A DNA stretch of 64,000 bases from the NCBI RefSeq assembly GCF_000196495.1, contig NC_011312.1, forward strand, positions 2,914,001 to 2,978,000, in the 5' to 3' direction. The notes under the pieces are model-generated. The model had not been told where the DNA came from, did no database searches, and saw only the letters and a list, made by a program, of their open reading frames with translations. A program made the position numbers and the translations under genes. Source of the DNA: Aliivibrio salmonicida LFI1238 (GTDB lineage Bacteria > Pseudomonadota > Gammaproteobacteria > Enterobacterales > Vibrionaceae). Shown here in pieces: positions 51,816 to 60,647 of this stretch (position 1 is the first letter of the stretch; each line of letters opens with the position of its first letter).

Positions 51816-52346
51816 CTATTTGTTGGTATCAAGAACTTCAACGGTATGGTTATGATTGGTGTATACATCAGTATCACCAGCGATAGTCAGTGCTTTCACT
51901 GCAATATCGTATGCATCTAAATCTGTATTTTCTAATAATGCGGTTGCCGCAGAACGAGCAAAATAACCACCAGAACCAATAGTGAGGAGGTCATTATCTG
52001 CATTGATTAAGTCACCAGTACCACTGATGATCAGTGAGGTAGTGTCATCGGCAACAATTAGCATGGCTTCAAGACGACGTAAATTACGATCACTACGCCA
52101 ATCTTTTGCTAGTTCAACGGCGGCTTTCGTTAAATTACCTTGGTGCATTTCTAATTTTCGTTCACATAGGTCGAACAAAATGAAGGCATCTGCGGTGCTG
52201 CCTGCGAATCCAACGAGTACAGAATCGTTATATAAACGACGAACTTTTTTTACGTTGCCTTTAGCGATCATATCGCCTTGAGATGCTTGGCCATCACCAG
52301 CAATAACGACTTTGCCTTCACGGCGAACAGAAACAATTGTAGTCAC
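51816..52346 (-). CDS. hslV: HslUV protease peptidase subunit (ClpQ)
   Basis: HslV is a proteasome-beta-like peptidase that forms a dodecamer with HslU. The 176-residue protein starts MTTIVSVRREGKVVIAGDGQ; removal of Met1 leaves the catalytic Thr. The conserved GFAGSTADAFILFDLCERKL and IGSGGYFARSAATALL motifs are present. A consensus heat-shock promoter stands about 75 bp before the start, and hslU is cotranscribed. Confidence 0.98.
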   Translation of the reverse strand: MTTIVSVRREGKVVIAGDGQASQGDMIAKGNVKKVRRLYNDSVLVGFAGSTADAFILFDLCERKLEMHQGNLTKAAVELAKDWRSDRNLRRLEAMLIVADDTTSLIISGTGDLINADNDLLTIGSGGYFARSAATALLENTDLDAYDIAVKALTIAGDTDVYTNHNHTVEVLDTNK

Positions 52347-52418
52347 GAGTAAAACCTCTTATTCGATGAAGTAGTTACTTTATTCAATAACTGTCTTCTT
52401 CATGATTATTACTTATGT

Positions 52419-52446
52419 AATGGGGGGAGGGATTGCGGTTTTCAAG
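52419..52446 (-). promoter_or_regulatory. Sigma-32 heat-shock promoter of hslVU
   Basis: Read on the minus strand, CTTGAAA (52446-52440) is followed after 14 bp by CCCCAT (52425-52420) and TA. This fits the sigma-32 consensus CTTGAAA-N11-16-CCCCATNT almost exactly. It is 74 bp upstream of the hslV ATG, so hslVU should be induced by heat and misfolded protein. Confidence 0.85.
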
Positions 52447-52456
52447 TTGCTTGAAT

Positions 52457-52487
52457 AGAAAAAGGAGCACCTTAGGTACTCCTTTTT
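52457..52487. terminator. Bidirectional hairpin downstream of ftsN
   Basis: AAAAAGGAG-ACC and GGT-CTCCTTTTT pair around TT, with A and T flanks. It separates ftsN from the hslVU promoter region. Confidence 0.88.
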
Positions 52488-52524
52488 AAATATGTGATGT
52501 GTTGTCTACTTTTTTAAATGACGG

Positions 52525-53094
52525 TTATTGATCTTTCCAAATTGCACAAGGTTCTATTTTTGCACGTTGCAATTTATGACGATCTTTTTCTGCGTCACGC
52601 TTGAATTTATAAGGTCCAAGCACCACTTTAAACCAACTGCTTCCTTCTGAGTGTCGAACCGTCGACGTTAACCCTTGGAAAGCAATATTCATTTTTCGCT
52701 CTTCTGCTTGAGAACGATTTTTATAAGCACCACATTGCATTATGTATGGAATTTCTGAGACTTTTAGGTCTTTTTGCTCAACGGCGATTTCTTTATTTGG
52801 AAGCTCATCCATGTAGCTCCACTGTTCTTTTGGTAGCGGTGGAATATTGCTTGTTGAGTCTTTTGGCTTAGGAGCAACAGCTTCTACTATTTCAGGTTTT
52901 GTTTTTGGTTCTGGCGCATCGTTTAGAAAGTACAATGCATAACCAAATACGGCGACAAGTAATCCTGCAACAGCAACAGCTTTCCATGGCGTTGAGCCAC
53001 TAGATACTGGTTTTTTTACGCCTTTTTTCTTGGCGGTTTTTTTTGGCGCTTTCTGAGGAGAGCGTCCACGTTTCACATAATCTTTATTAGCCAC
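52525..53094 (-). CDS. ftsN: Cell-division protein FtsN
   Basis: FtsN is the late divisome activator that triggers septal peptidoglycan synthesis. The 189-residue protein has a basic cytoplasmic N-terminus (RGRSPQKAPKKTAKKKGVKK), one membrane helix (about 37-53, AVAVAGLLVAVFGYALYFL), a Pro/Lys-rich periplasmic linker and a C-terminal SPOR domain (about 112-186: YIMQCGAYKNRSQAEERK through CAIWKDQ). It is shorter than E. coli FtsN (319). The order priA-cytR-ftsN-hslV-hslU is conserved. Confidence 0.93.
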   Translation of the reverse strand: MANKDYVKRGRSPQKAPKKTAKKKGVKKPVSSGSTPWKAVAVAGLLVAVFGYALYFLNDAPEPKTKPEIVEAVAPKPKDSTSNIPPLPKEQWSYMDELPNKEIAVEQKDLKVSEIPYIMQCGAYKNRSQAEERKMNIAFQGLTSTVRHSEGSSWFKVVLGPYKFKRDAEKDRHKLQRAKIEPCAIWKDQ

Positions 53095-53265
53095 GGTCTT
53101 TACTTAAATGCAGTCACTGATATTTACAATGGTAATCAGTTGTGAGAACTCATACCAGTCTTAGTGTAAAAAAGTACGCAAAAAGTCACTATTTGGACAA
53201 AATTATTGTTCTTAATAATGACTTTACTAAAGTGTGCTTAATTAAGTTATGAATAAAAGGCTCAA

Positions 53266-54273
53266 TTAGGTGTTTTTAGGGGGAGCCGTACTTTCTCTTA
53301 CCACTAAAGATGACTCTAAAAGTCGAGAGCCTGAACGCACATCATGACCTTTTAATAAATCTAAAAGCATTAACATCGATTGGCGTCCTATCTCATATCT
53401 AGGCTGAGATATGGTGGTGAGTGGCGGATCGCAGTACTGTGAAAATTCAATGTCATCAAAGCCCATGATTGAAATGTCTTGTGGAACTCGAAATCCCATT
53501 TGCTTTGCTTTTTGAATCGCACCAATCGCCATTATATCGTTATGACAAAAAATAGCCGTTGGCGGTGATGATAATGAGAGTAAGCTTGTGATTGCTTTAG
53601 CGCCAGCCTGAAAAGAAAAATCAGAATAATGAACATAAGTGGTGTTCATTGTTATTCCTGCGCGGCGTAATGCTTGTTGGTAACCTTGATGCCTAAATTG
53701 GCATAATGCTGAATCTTCAGGACCTGAAATTTCAGCGACGCGCTTATGACCCAGTTTTGTTAGGTAATTCACCGCTTCATAAGCCGCGGTTAGGTTATCA
53801 ATGTGAACGGTAGGTAATTCGAGTTCTGGAGCGTATTCACACGCCATCACTAATGGGGGTAAATTCTTTTGTTCTTGACGACTGACGCTAAATGGAAGAT
53901 CTGAACCGAGGAGAACCATACCGTCAACTTGTTTGGTATAGACTAAATTGACAAAAGTTTGTTCACGTTTCTTTTGTTGGCTACTGTCGCCAACCAAAAT
54001 GATGTAGCCATTCTCTACGGCTGCATCTTCAATACCACGTAGGATATCACTGAAATAGGGATCACAGATATCAGGCACAATGGTTACGATGGTTTTTGAT
54101 TCGTTACGACGCAAGGTTCGCGTCAATGTTGTTGGAGAGTAACCCGTCTCCAGAACGGCGTCCTCCACTCTTTTTCGAGTGCTTAATGATACCTTCTCTG
54201 GTGTCATTAATGCCCGTGATACGGTTGCTGTTGATACTCCCGCAGACAAAGCAACATCCTTCATTGTCGCCAT
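53266..54273 (-). CDS. cytR: LacI-family repressor CytR
   Basis: CytR represses nucleoside uptake and catabolism genes jointly with CRP, and cytidine relieves it. The ATG at 54273 (MATMKDVALSAGVSTATVSR) is chosen because GGGAGAGG precedes it, and a longer frame would start inside that site; this gives 335 residues. The N-terminal LacI HTH (residues 3-25) is followed by a periplasmic-binding-protein-like core (about 60-330). In vibrios CytR also controls competence, chitin use and type IV pili, relevant to the broken pilQ. A perfect CRP site lies upstream. Confidence 0.92.
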   Translation of the reverse strand: MATMKDVALSAGVSTATVSRALMTPEKVSLSTRKRVEDAVLETGYSPTTLTRTLRRNESKTIVTIVPDICDPYFSDILRGIEDAAVENGYIILVGDSSQQKKREQTFVNLVYTKQVDGMVLLGSDLPFSVSRQEQKNLPPLVMACEYAPELELPTVHIDNLTAAYEAVNYLTKLGHKRVAEISGPEDSALCQFRHQGYQQALRRAGITMNTTYVHYSDFSFQAGAKAITSLLSLSSPPTAIFCHNDIMAIGAIQKAKQMGFRVPQDISIMGFDDIEFSQYCDPPLTTISQPRYEIGRQSMLMLLDLLKGHDVRSGSRLLESSLVVRESTAPPKNT

Positions 54274-54409
54274 AAAGACCTCTCCCAACTATTTATATAA
54301 AGTTAAACAACATACGTAAAGTAAACGATTGCTTTGTTTATTGAGAAGATATTTTATGTGTAAAATAAAGATTTAAATACGGCGCATTTAACAAAAGTTA
54401 CATCTATAT

Positions 54410-54425
54410 TGTGATGTCCCTCACA
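54410..54425. promoter_or_regulatory. Perfect CRP-binding site upstream of cytR
   Basis: TGTGA-TGTCCC-TCACA matches the CRP consensus at all ten fixed positions. It lies about 140 bp before the cytR ATG. CytR and CRP bind together in E. coli, so joint control of cytR is plausible. Confidence 0.8.
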
Positions 54426-54476
54426 TGAGAGGGTATTTCCTGAGTAAGTCTTAGTTTTGAAATTAAAAAAGCGTGA

Positions 54477-56687
54477 TTAACTAAGGTCTTGTGGCTCAAT
54501 GTCTAAAGTCCAACGTACTTTTTTAGCTAATGGTAATAGCTCAATCGCGGTTTTTGCACCACGTAACATTGATTGCATTACGGTACGATTTGGCGCTTGA
54601 AAGAGCAGTTGCCAACGGTATTTTCCGGCTCGACGTGCTAAAGGTGCCGGAATAGGCCCTAGCACTGGTGTGGCGTCATGATATTGAGGGTTACTTTCTA
54701 AAATATCACGGACTTGTCGTAAGAATTGCTCGACATTGTCATTGTTATTGGACTCTGCTCTAAAGAGAGATAAATGCGTATAAGGAGGGAGCTGAGCGAA
54801 TTTGCGCTCATTTAACGCATGTTCAGCAAAGTGACCATAACCATGACGTAGAAGGCTTTGTAAAAGAGAGTGTTCAGGGTGGTGAGTTTGTAAGATCACT
54901 TCCCCTGGTTTACTTGCTCGCCCTGCGCGTCCAGCGACTTGGATAAACAACTGAGCTAAACGTTCAGGAGCTCGAAAATCACTACTAAACAATGAACTAT
55001 CTACATCAATTAAACCGACAAGGGTTACGTTAGGAAAATGGTGCCCTTTTGCTAGCATTTGAGTGCCAATAAGGATTTGGTATTCGTTGTTTTTAATTGC
55101 GTCTAGATAGTTTTCTAAGCTGCCTTTTCTGCGAGTACTGTCTCGATCGATACGAACGGTTTTGTATTCAGGAAAGAGGGTCATTAGTTGAGTTTCGAGC
55201 TGTTCGGTACCAACCCCTACAGAAATAAGCTGAGTGGATCCACAGCCTTGGCATTGATGCATTATTGGCTGCTGTGAACCACAGTGGTGGCAGCGAATTT
55301 CATTACTGTGTTGGTGGAACGTATAATAAGCATCACAGCGTTTACATTCGGCCATCCAGCCACATTCGTGACACATTAGGGCTGGGGAGAATCCTCGGCG
55401 ATTCAAAAATAACATCACCTGATTGCCTTCAGATAAATGTTTTCTCATTTGAGCAATTAAAGGTGCAGATAATCCACTGTTTAGATACAAGCCTTTGACA
55501 TCTAACACACCATGTCGAGCTGGGATTGCAGTACCCGCGCGTTTGGTTAATGTGAGATGGTGGTATTTACCGACCTTAGCATTATGTAACGTCTCTAGAG
55601 CTGGCGTTGCTGAGCCTAGCACAATCGGAATATTGTCTAAATTTGCTCGCATTACTGCCAGATCTCGGGCGTGATATCTCATGCTGTCTTGCTGTTTATA
55701 AGAGGCATCGTGTTCTTCATCGACAATGATGATACCGAGATCATTAAATGGGGTAAAAAGTGCTGAGCGAGTGCCTATAATGATGCCGGCATGGTTATCT
55801 CGTGCTGCTAACCATGCATTTAAACGTTCGGTATCATTAAGTGCAGAATGGATCATGTCGACAGGCACATTAAAACGACGCTTAAAGCGATTAATGGTTT
55901 GTGGGGTTAATCCTATTTCAGGAACAAGAATAAGTGCTTGTCGGCCTGCGTGTAAAATAGGCTCTAATAACTGGAGATACACTTCCGTTTTACCCGATCC
56001 CGTAACGCCATCTAATAAGTAACAACCAAATTCAGGGTTTGCATTAACCGTGGCAATAGCAATAGCTTGCTCTTCATTTAACTGTGGCTTTTCTTGTGTT
56101 ATTTCGACATTACGTTGCCAATAAGTTGGTTTTGGAGCAAGAGAGATTTCTTCTATCCATCCTTTATCCACGACGGCTTTTAAGGTTGCAGCCGTAATGT
56201 CTTCTTCAAGCATTTGTTCGTGACTGCATTGTTGGTGACGAACAAGGTTAAGGGCCTTGGCTTGTTTCGGTGCTCGAGTCAGTTTGTTGAGATCTTGATT
56301 TTTTCCTAGCTCAGTAATTTGCCACGCTTTTAGTGCAGCAAAACTGGCTTCTCTGCCTTTACGTAGCCACGATGGCATCGCATTCGCTAAGGTTTCCCCT
56401 AATGGGTATTGATAATAAGTGCTGCTCCAATTAAGAAGCTTATAAAGGTGAGGAGGCCAGAGAGAAGTGCTATCGAGTACGGAGTCTAATCCTTTTAATT
56501 TCTCACGAGCAAATTCAGAGTCATTGCTTAATTTTGTGACTATACCGATAAGGCGCTGACGACCAAAAGGCACTTTTACACGGCCCCCAATGACAGGGTG
56601 TTGTCCGGCTTTAATTAAGTAATCAAAGGTGCGGTCAAGAGGAACGGGCAGTGAAACGTGTGCAATTGAATAGGACATAGCCAACAT
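54477..56687 (-). CDS. priA: Primosomal replication restart helicase PriA
   Basis: PriA recognises stalled forks and reloads the replisome. The 736-residue protein has a 3'-DNA-binding N-terminus, then the SF2 helicase core with Walker A GVTGSGKTEVYL (about 227-238) and DEEH in IIVDEEHDASYK. A Cys-rich zinc-binding insert follows (CHECGWMAECKRCDAYYT, then CHHCGSQ and CQGCG), and a C-terminal helicase lobe. Met1 and Met4 are both possible starts, and neither has a clear SD site. A short tandem repeat lies upstream. Confidence 0.96.
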   Translation of the reverse strand: MLAMSYSIAHVSLPVPLDRTFDYLIKAGQHPVIGGRVKVPFGRQRLIGIVTKLSNDSEFAREKLKGLDSVLDSTSLWPPHLYKLLNWSSTYYQYPLGETLANAMPSWLRKGREASFAALKAWQITELGKNQDLNKLTRAPKQAKALNLVRHQQCSHEQMLEEDITAATLKAVVDKGWIEEISLAPKPTYWQRNVEITQEKPQLNEEQAIAIATVNANPEFGCYLLDGVTGSGKTEVYLQLLEPILHAGRQALILVPEIGLTPQTINRFKRRFNVPVDMIHSALNDTERLNAWLAARDNHAGIIIGTRSALFTPFNDLGIIIVDEEHDASYKQQDSMRYHARDLAVMRANLDNIPIVLGSATPALETLHNAKVGKYHHLTLTKRAGTAIPARHGVLDVKGLYLNSGLSAPLIAQMRKHLSEGNQVMLFLNRRGFSPALMCHECGWMAECKRCDAYYTFHQHSNEIRCHHCGSQQPIMHQCQGCGSTQLISVGVGTEQLETQLMTLFPEYKTVRIDRDSTRRKGSLENYLDAIKNNEYQILIGTQMLAKGHHFPNVTLVGLIDVDSSLFSSDFRAPERLAQLFIQVAGRAGRASKPGEVILQTHHPEHSLLQSLLRHGYGHFAEHALNERKFAQLPPYTHLSLFRAESNNNDNVEQFLRQVRDILESNPQYHDATPVLGPIPAPLARRAGKYRWQLLFQAPNRTVMQSMLRGAKTAIELLPLAKKVRWTLDIEPQDLS

Positions 56688-56692
56688 TAATC

Positions 56693-56730
56693 AGGAATAA
56701 TAGGATGAATAGGATGAATAGGATGAATAG
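56693..56730. repeat. 9-bp tandem repeat upstream of priA
   Basis: AGGATGAAT occurs three times perfectly (56702-56728), preceded by a degenerate copy AGGAATAAT (56693-56701). It lies just upstream of the priA start. Such short repeats can change copy number by slippage. Confidence 0.85.
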
Positions 56731-56793
56731 TCTACTCTTAGATAAAAATATCGCAAAGGAGTAAAATAATCGGTGGAAAAAGTAACAGATTAG

Positions 56794-56822
56794 TTGATTG
56801 ATTGGCCGCGATTCATTATTAT
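56794..56822 (+). promoter_or_regulatory. Candidate sigma-70 promoter of rpmE
   Basis: TTGATT (56794-56799) and TATTAT (56817-56822) are 17 bp apart, about 110 bp before rpmE. Confidence 0.4.
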
Positions 56823-56933
56823 ACGCGACCTTAAGTAGGTGTAATTTATTTATGCTTATTATTTTTGTTACACGACGTGTGGTGTCCGGCTTAGATTCGG
56901 ATGGCGACACGGCCTAAATTATAAGGTTTTCCC

Positions 56934-57152
56934 ATGAAAGTAGGTATCCACCCAGAATACAAAGCTGTTAAAGCTACTTGTTCTTGCGGCAACGAATTTG
57001 AATTCAAATCAGCGCTAGGCAAAGACACAATCCACCTAGACGTATGTGGCGAATGTCACCCGTTCTACACTGGTAAGCAACGTATCGTAGATACTGGCGG
57101 CCGTGTTGATCGCTTCAACAAACGTTTCGGTGCAATTGGTTCTAAAAAATAA
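56934..57152 (+). CDS. rpmE: 50S ribosomal protein L31 (zinc-binding type)
   Basis: The 72-residue protein is of the Cys-containing type, with a zinc ribbon built from Cys16, Cys18, Cys38 and Cys41 (CSCGNEF and CGECHPFYTGKQ). The zinc-free paralogue ykgM replaces it under zinc limitation in many bacteria. Its leader (about 110 nt) may allow autoregulation. Divergent from priA, as in E. coli. Confidence 0.97.
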   Translation: MKVGIHPEYKAVKATCSCGNEFEFKSALGKDTIHLDVCGECHPFYTGKQRIVDTGGRVDRFNKRFGAIGSKK

Positions 57153-57170
57153 TTACCAATTTCCGATAAG

Positions 57171-57198
57171 AAAGGAGTCCATTAGGACTCCTTTTTTT
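57171..57198 (+). terminator. Terminator of rpmE
   Basis: AAAGGAGTCC and GGACTCCTTT pair around ATTA, then seven T. It begins 18 bp after the stop. Confidence 0.95.
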
Positions 57199-57384
57199 AT
57201 GTCTAAAATTCAGAGTAAAGTCACTTTCTTATTTGAAATTAAGTCATAAAATCATTAATTAACCCGACATTTTTGTTGGTACGATCTGTAAGCGAAGACT
57301 ATGAAGTTTGAGCTAGATCAACTATTATATAGTTTACTATTTTGAAACAATTCTCTTATATTTATTAGCATTCAGGAAAACCCC

Positions 57385-58632
57385 ATGTCTGAAGATTTTC
57401 GCGAACAAGCTCTCCATTATCACGCTTACCCAACGCCGGGTAAAATTGAAATAGCACTGACTAAACCCGCCGATACGGTAGAAGACCTTGCTTTGGCTTA
57501 TAGCCCAGGAGTAGCTGAACCAGTACGTGAAATCGCGAAAAACCCAGACGATGTTTATAAATACACGTCTAAAGGCAATATGGTTGCGGTTATTTCAAAT
57601 GGTACGGCTATTTTAGGCTTAGGTAATTTAGGTCCTCTGGCTTCAAAACCTGTAATGGAAGGCAAATCATTACTTTTCAAACGATTTGCCGGTCTAGATT
57701 CGATTGATATCGAAGTGAAACATCGCACTATTGATGAATTTGTAGATACAGTGGCGAACATTGCAGATACTTTTGGTGGTATTAATTTAGAAGACATCAA
57801 AGCCCCTGATTGTTTTGAAATTGAACGTCGTTTAATTGAACGTTGTGATATTCCTGTATTCCACGATGATCAGCACGGTACTGCAATTGTAACGGCAGCG
57901 GGCATGTTGAATGCTATCGAGCTTCAAGGTAAGAAGTTAGAAGACGCGATCATTGTTTGTTTAGGTGCGGGTGCCGCGGCGGTTGCCTGCATGGAAATGC
58001 TGATTAAATGTGGCGCGATGCGCGAGAAGATCTACATGCTTGATCGTAAAGGCGTAATTCACACTCGTCGTGATGACATTAATGAATATAAACAACGTTT
58101 TGCGAACAACACAGATAAACGTACGCTTGAAGATGTTATTGAAGGCGCTGATTTATTCTTAGGGGTATCGGGTCCTAACCTATTGCCACCTGAAGCGCTT
58201 AAATTAATGGCTGATAAGCCCGTTGTATTTGCTTGTTCAAATCCAGATCCTGAGATCAAACCAGAATTGGCTCATGAAGTTCGTAATGATTTAATTATGG
58301 GTACTGGTCGTTCTGATTATCCTAACCAAGTAAATAACGTACTTTGTTTCCCATTTATCTTCCGTGGTGCACTCGATGTTCGTGCAAGCGTGATTAATGA
58401 TGAAATGAAATTGGCTGCGGTTGAAGCAATTCGTCAATTAACGAAAGAACCTGTGCCTGTCGAAGTATTAAAAGCGGCGGGTGTTGATTCTTTAGAGTTT
58501 GGCAAAGGTTACATCATTCCTAAACCGATGGATCCTCGTTTACTTCCTCGAGTTGCAAAAGCGGTAGCACAAGCCGCGGTTGATTCAGGTGTCGCTCGTA
58601 TTGAAATGCCAGAAGGATACATGGAAGCGTAA
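57385..58632 (+). CDS. NADP-dependent malic enzyme, short form
   Basis: Malic enzyme converts malate to pyruvate and CO2, making NAD(P)H. The 415-residue protein has the conserved LALAYSPGVAEPVREIAK start, GNLGPLASKPVMEGK, the metal-site PVFHDDQHGTAIV and the nucleotide motif VCLGAGAAAVACMEM, with SNPDPEIKPELA near the end. It is half the length of E. coli MaeB (759), as it lacks the C-terminal phosphotransacetylase-like domain. The gene is monocistronic, between two terminators. The type of cofactor is inferred, not shown. Confidence 0.92.
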   Translation: MSEDFREQALHYHAYPTPGKIEIALTKPADTVEDLALAYSPGVAEPVREIAKNPDDVYKYTSKGNMVAVISNGTAILGLGNLGPLASKPVMEGKSLLFKRFAGLDSIDIEVKHRTIDEFVDTVANIADTFGGINLEDIKAPDCFEIERRLIERCDIPVFHDDQHGTAIVTAAGMLNAIELQGKKLEDAIIVCLGAGAAAVACMEMLIKCGAMREKIYMLDRKGVIHTRRDDINEYKQRFANNTDKRTLEDVIEGADLFLGVSGPNLLPPEALKLMADKPVVFACSNPDPEIKPELAHEVRNDLIMGTGRSDYPNQVNNVLCFPFIFRGALDVRASVINDEMKLAAVEAIRQLTKEPVPVEVLKAAGVDSLEFGKGYIIPKPMDPRLLPRVAKAVAQAAVDSGVARIEMPEGYMEA

Positions 58633-58657
58633 ACTGCTTTTATATATTAATTAAAGT

Positions 58658-58695
58658 AAAAAGGCTTCCTACGTCATTGATGAGGAAGCCTTTTT
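58658..58695 (+). terminator. Terminator of the malic enzyme gene
   Basis: AAAAAGGCTTCCT and AGGAAGCCTTTTT form a strong stem around a longer loop, 26 bp after the stop. Confidence 0.93.
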
Positions 58696-58972
58696 ATTAG
58701 AGGGAATTAAATTATGGGTTTACCACCAAACGTTAACTTGAATACCACTAATGTATTCGTTGTTGTTTAGCACTATTGTAATACAGCCGATAGAGTAAAT
58801 TATCATGCGCTTTTAGAACTTGAACATGGCCAATTGGATAGGGTAAGTATGAGGCAGAGAGGTAATGTAAAATTGAAATGAGCAGAAAAACAGAGGGGAT
58901 AAAGAAAGTAGGAAATAATCGAAAATGTGATCTAGCTAATGATTGTTATCATTAGCTAGGAGTTAATCACTT
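58696..58972. other. Gene-free stretch between malic enzyme and metJ
   Basis: About 277 bp. A minus-strand open frame of roughly 60 codons without a start looks like chance. The only clear structure is a hairpin CTAGCTAATGAT (58932-58943) and its complement (58948-58959) around TGTT, 13 bp past metJ. It may be the metJ transcript end, although the T run after it is weak. Confidence 0.5.
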
Positions 58973-59293
58973 TTATTCTTCGTCGAATGCTTCGAATTCA
59001 ATGCCCATTGCGGTCATTAACGCTTTTGCTTCTGTTGGAATATCATCAGGACGATCTTTACGTAAATCTTCATCTGTTGGCAATGGTTGGCCAGTATAAG
59101 CATGAAGAAACGCTTCACATAACAATTCGCTGTTTGTGGCGTGGCGAAGATTACTTACTTGACGACGAGTACGTTCATCCGTAAGGATTTGTAGTACCTT
59201 CGTTGGAATTGACACGGTAATTTTTTTTACCTGTTCACTTTTTTTACCATGCTCGGCATAAGGACTTAAATAGTCACCATTCCAATCAGCCAT
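58973..59293 (-). CDS. metJ: Methionine repressor MetJ
   Basis: The 106-residue ribbon-helix-helix protein binds S-adenosylmethionine as corepressor and blocks the met genes at tandem MET boxes. The beta strand KKITVSIPTKVLQILTDERT and the helix region RRQVSNLRHATNSELLCEAF match MetJ. Length is one residue more than E. coli MetJ. It is divergent from metB, with six tandem boxes in between (59355-59402), so it also controls itself. Confidence 0.97.
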   Translation of the reverse strand: MADWNGDYLSPYAEHGKKSEQVKKITVSIPTKVLQILTDERTRRQVSNLRHATNSELLCEAFLHAYTGQPLPTDEDLRKDRPDDIPTEAKALMTAMGIEFEAFDEE

Positions 59294-59354
59294 TGCTCAC
59301 CTTCGTTCTAATATTATTGTTGTTTAAAATGCGATGAGCTAATTCTAGCGATAT

Positions 59355-59402
59355 TTACGTCTATAAGCAAAGATATATAGACGTCTAGAAGTATTGACGT
59401 CT
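59355..59402. promoter_or_regulatory. MetJ operator: six tandem 8-bp MET boxes
   Basis: In an 8-bp register the boxes are TTACGTCT, ATAAGCAA, AGATATAT, AGACGTCT (a perfect MET box, 59379-59386), AGAAGTAT and TGACGTCT. MetJ dimers bind such arrays cooperatively. They lie between the divergent metJ and metB starts. Confidence 0.9.
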
Positions 59403-59480
59403 CATTTTGTGATGGTAAAGTAGAAGAATATAACTTATGGATTAGATTATACCACTGCATAGCAGTTTGGAAGGGAAATA

Positions 59481-60647
59481 ATGAGCGAGAGAAAACCTGC
59501 AACTATTGCTGTTCGTACTGGCATTGAAACCGATTCACAACACAATGCGGTTGTGCCTCCTATCTATTTATCGACTAATTATAGCTTTCCAGAATTTGGA
59601 GATGTTCCAACGTACGATTACGCTCGCTCAGGGAATCCAACCCGAACTCAATTAGAAACAACATTGTCTGATTTAGAGTGTGGTGCGGGGGCGGTGGTGA
59701 CGAACTGTGGCACTGCGGCTCTTAATTTAATGGTATCAGCCTTGCTTGGTCCTGATGATTTAATTGTTGCCCCTCATGACTGCTATGGCGGCACTTATCG
59801 ACTCTTTAACACCAGAGCAAATAAAGGTGATTTTCAAACGTTGTTTGTGGATCAGTCTAATGCCGCCGCTTTAGATGAAGCGCTTGCTAAAAAGCCAAAA
59901 CTGATCTTATTAGAAACGCCTTCCAATCCATTAGTTCGCGTAGTCGATATTGCCGAAATTTGTAAAAAAGCGGCAGAAGTCGGTGCATTAGTTGCGGTTG
60001 ATAACACGTTCCTTTCTCCTGTATTACAGCAGCCACTGACTCTTGGGGCTGATTTCGTTCTTCATTCCACAACAAAATACATTAATGGGCATTCAGACGT
60101 TGTTGGTGGTGTGATCATATCTAAAACGAAAGAACATGCCGATGAATTGGCATGGTGGGGGAACTGCATTGGTGCAACAGGTACTGCATTTGATAGCTAT
60201 TTAACCCTGCGAGGAATTCGTACTCTTAGTGCTCGTATGCGAGTGCATGAAGAAAATGCGATGGAAGTATTAAAATGCTTACAACAGCAAGAGTTAGTGG
60301 GAACGATCTATCACCCTAGTCTACCTGAGCACCCAGGGCATGAAATAGCAAAGCGTCAGCAAGCGGGTTTTGGTGCAATGCTGAGTTTTGAATTAAACGG
60401 TTCGTTAGACCAACTTAAAGTTTTTGTGAAAGCGTTAAAATATTTCTCTTTAGCTGAATCGTTAGGAGGAGTAGAAAGTCTGATTGCTCATCCGGGAACG
60501 ATGACACATAGAGCGATGTCAGATGAAGCTCAGGCTGCTGCCGGTTTGGTGCCGACGTTATTACGTATTTCTGTTGGCCTAGAAGACAGTAGAGATTTAA
60601 TCGCAGATCTTACACAAGCGTTTGCTGTGGCTGCAGAGGTGAAATAA
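59481..60647 (+). CDS. metB: Cystathionine gamma-synthase
   Basis: MetB joins O-succinylhomoserine and cysteine to cystathionine, a step to methionine. The 388-residue PLP enzyme has SERKPATIAVRTG at the start, TYDYARSGNPTRTQLE, and HSTTKYINGHSDVVGG with the PLP lysine near residue 198. Related gamma-family lyases look similar, but the position after metJ operators and before metL identifies it. It overlaps metL by one base (TAATG). Start after GGAAGGGAAATA. Confidence 0.96.
   Translation: MSERKPATIAVRTGIETDSQHNAVVPPIYLSTNYSFPEFGDVPTYDYARSGNPTRTQLETTLSDLECGAGAVVTNCGTAALNLMVSALLGPDDLIVAPHDCYGGTYRLFNTRANKGDFQTLFVDQSNAAALDEALAKKPKLILLETPSNPLVRVVDIAEICKKAAEVGALVAVDNTFLSPVLQQPLTLGADFVLHSTTKYINGHSDVVGGVIISKTKEHADELAWWGNCIGATGTAFDSYLTLRGIRTLSARMRVHEENAMEVLKCLQQQELVGTIYHPSLPEHPGHEIAKRQQAGFGAMLSFELNGSLDQLKVFVKALKYFSLAESLGGVESLIAHPGTMTHRAMSDEAQAAAGLVPTLLRISVGLEDSRDLIADLTQAFAVAAEVK

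Noticed and set aside
58696..58940. Minus-strand open frame of about 60 codons without a start (contains a PYPIGHVQVLKAHDNLLY-like stretch) and a possible OMP-like tail in a shifted frame
   Set aside because: No start codon, no ribosome site, low-complexity hydrophobic composition; most likely chance or very old remnant.
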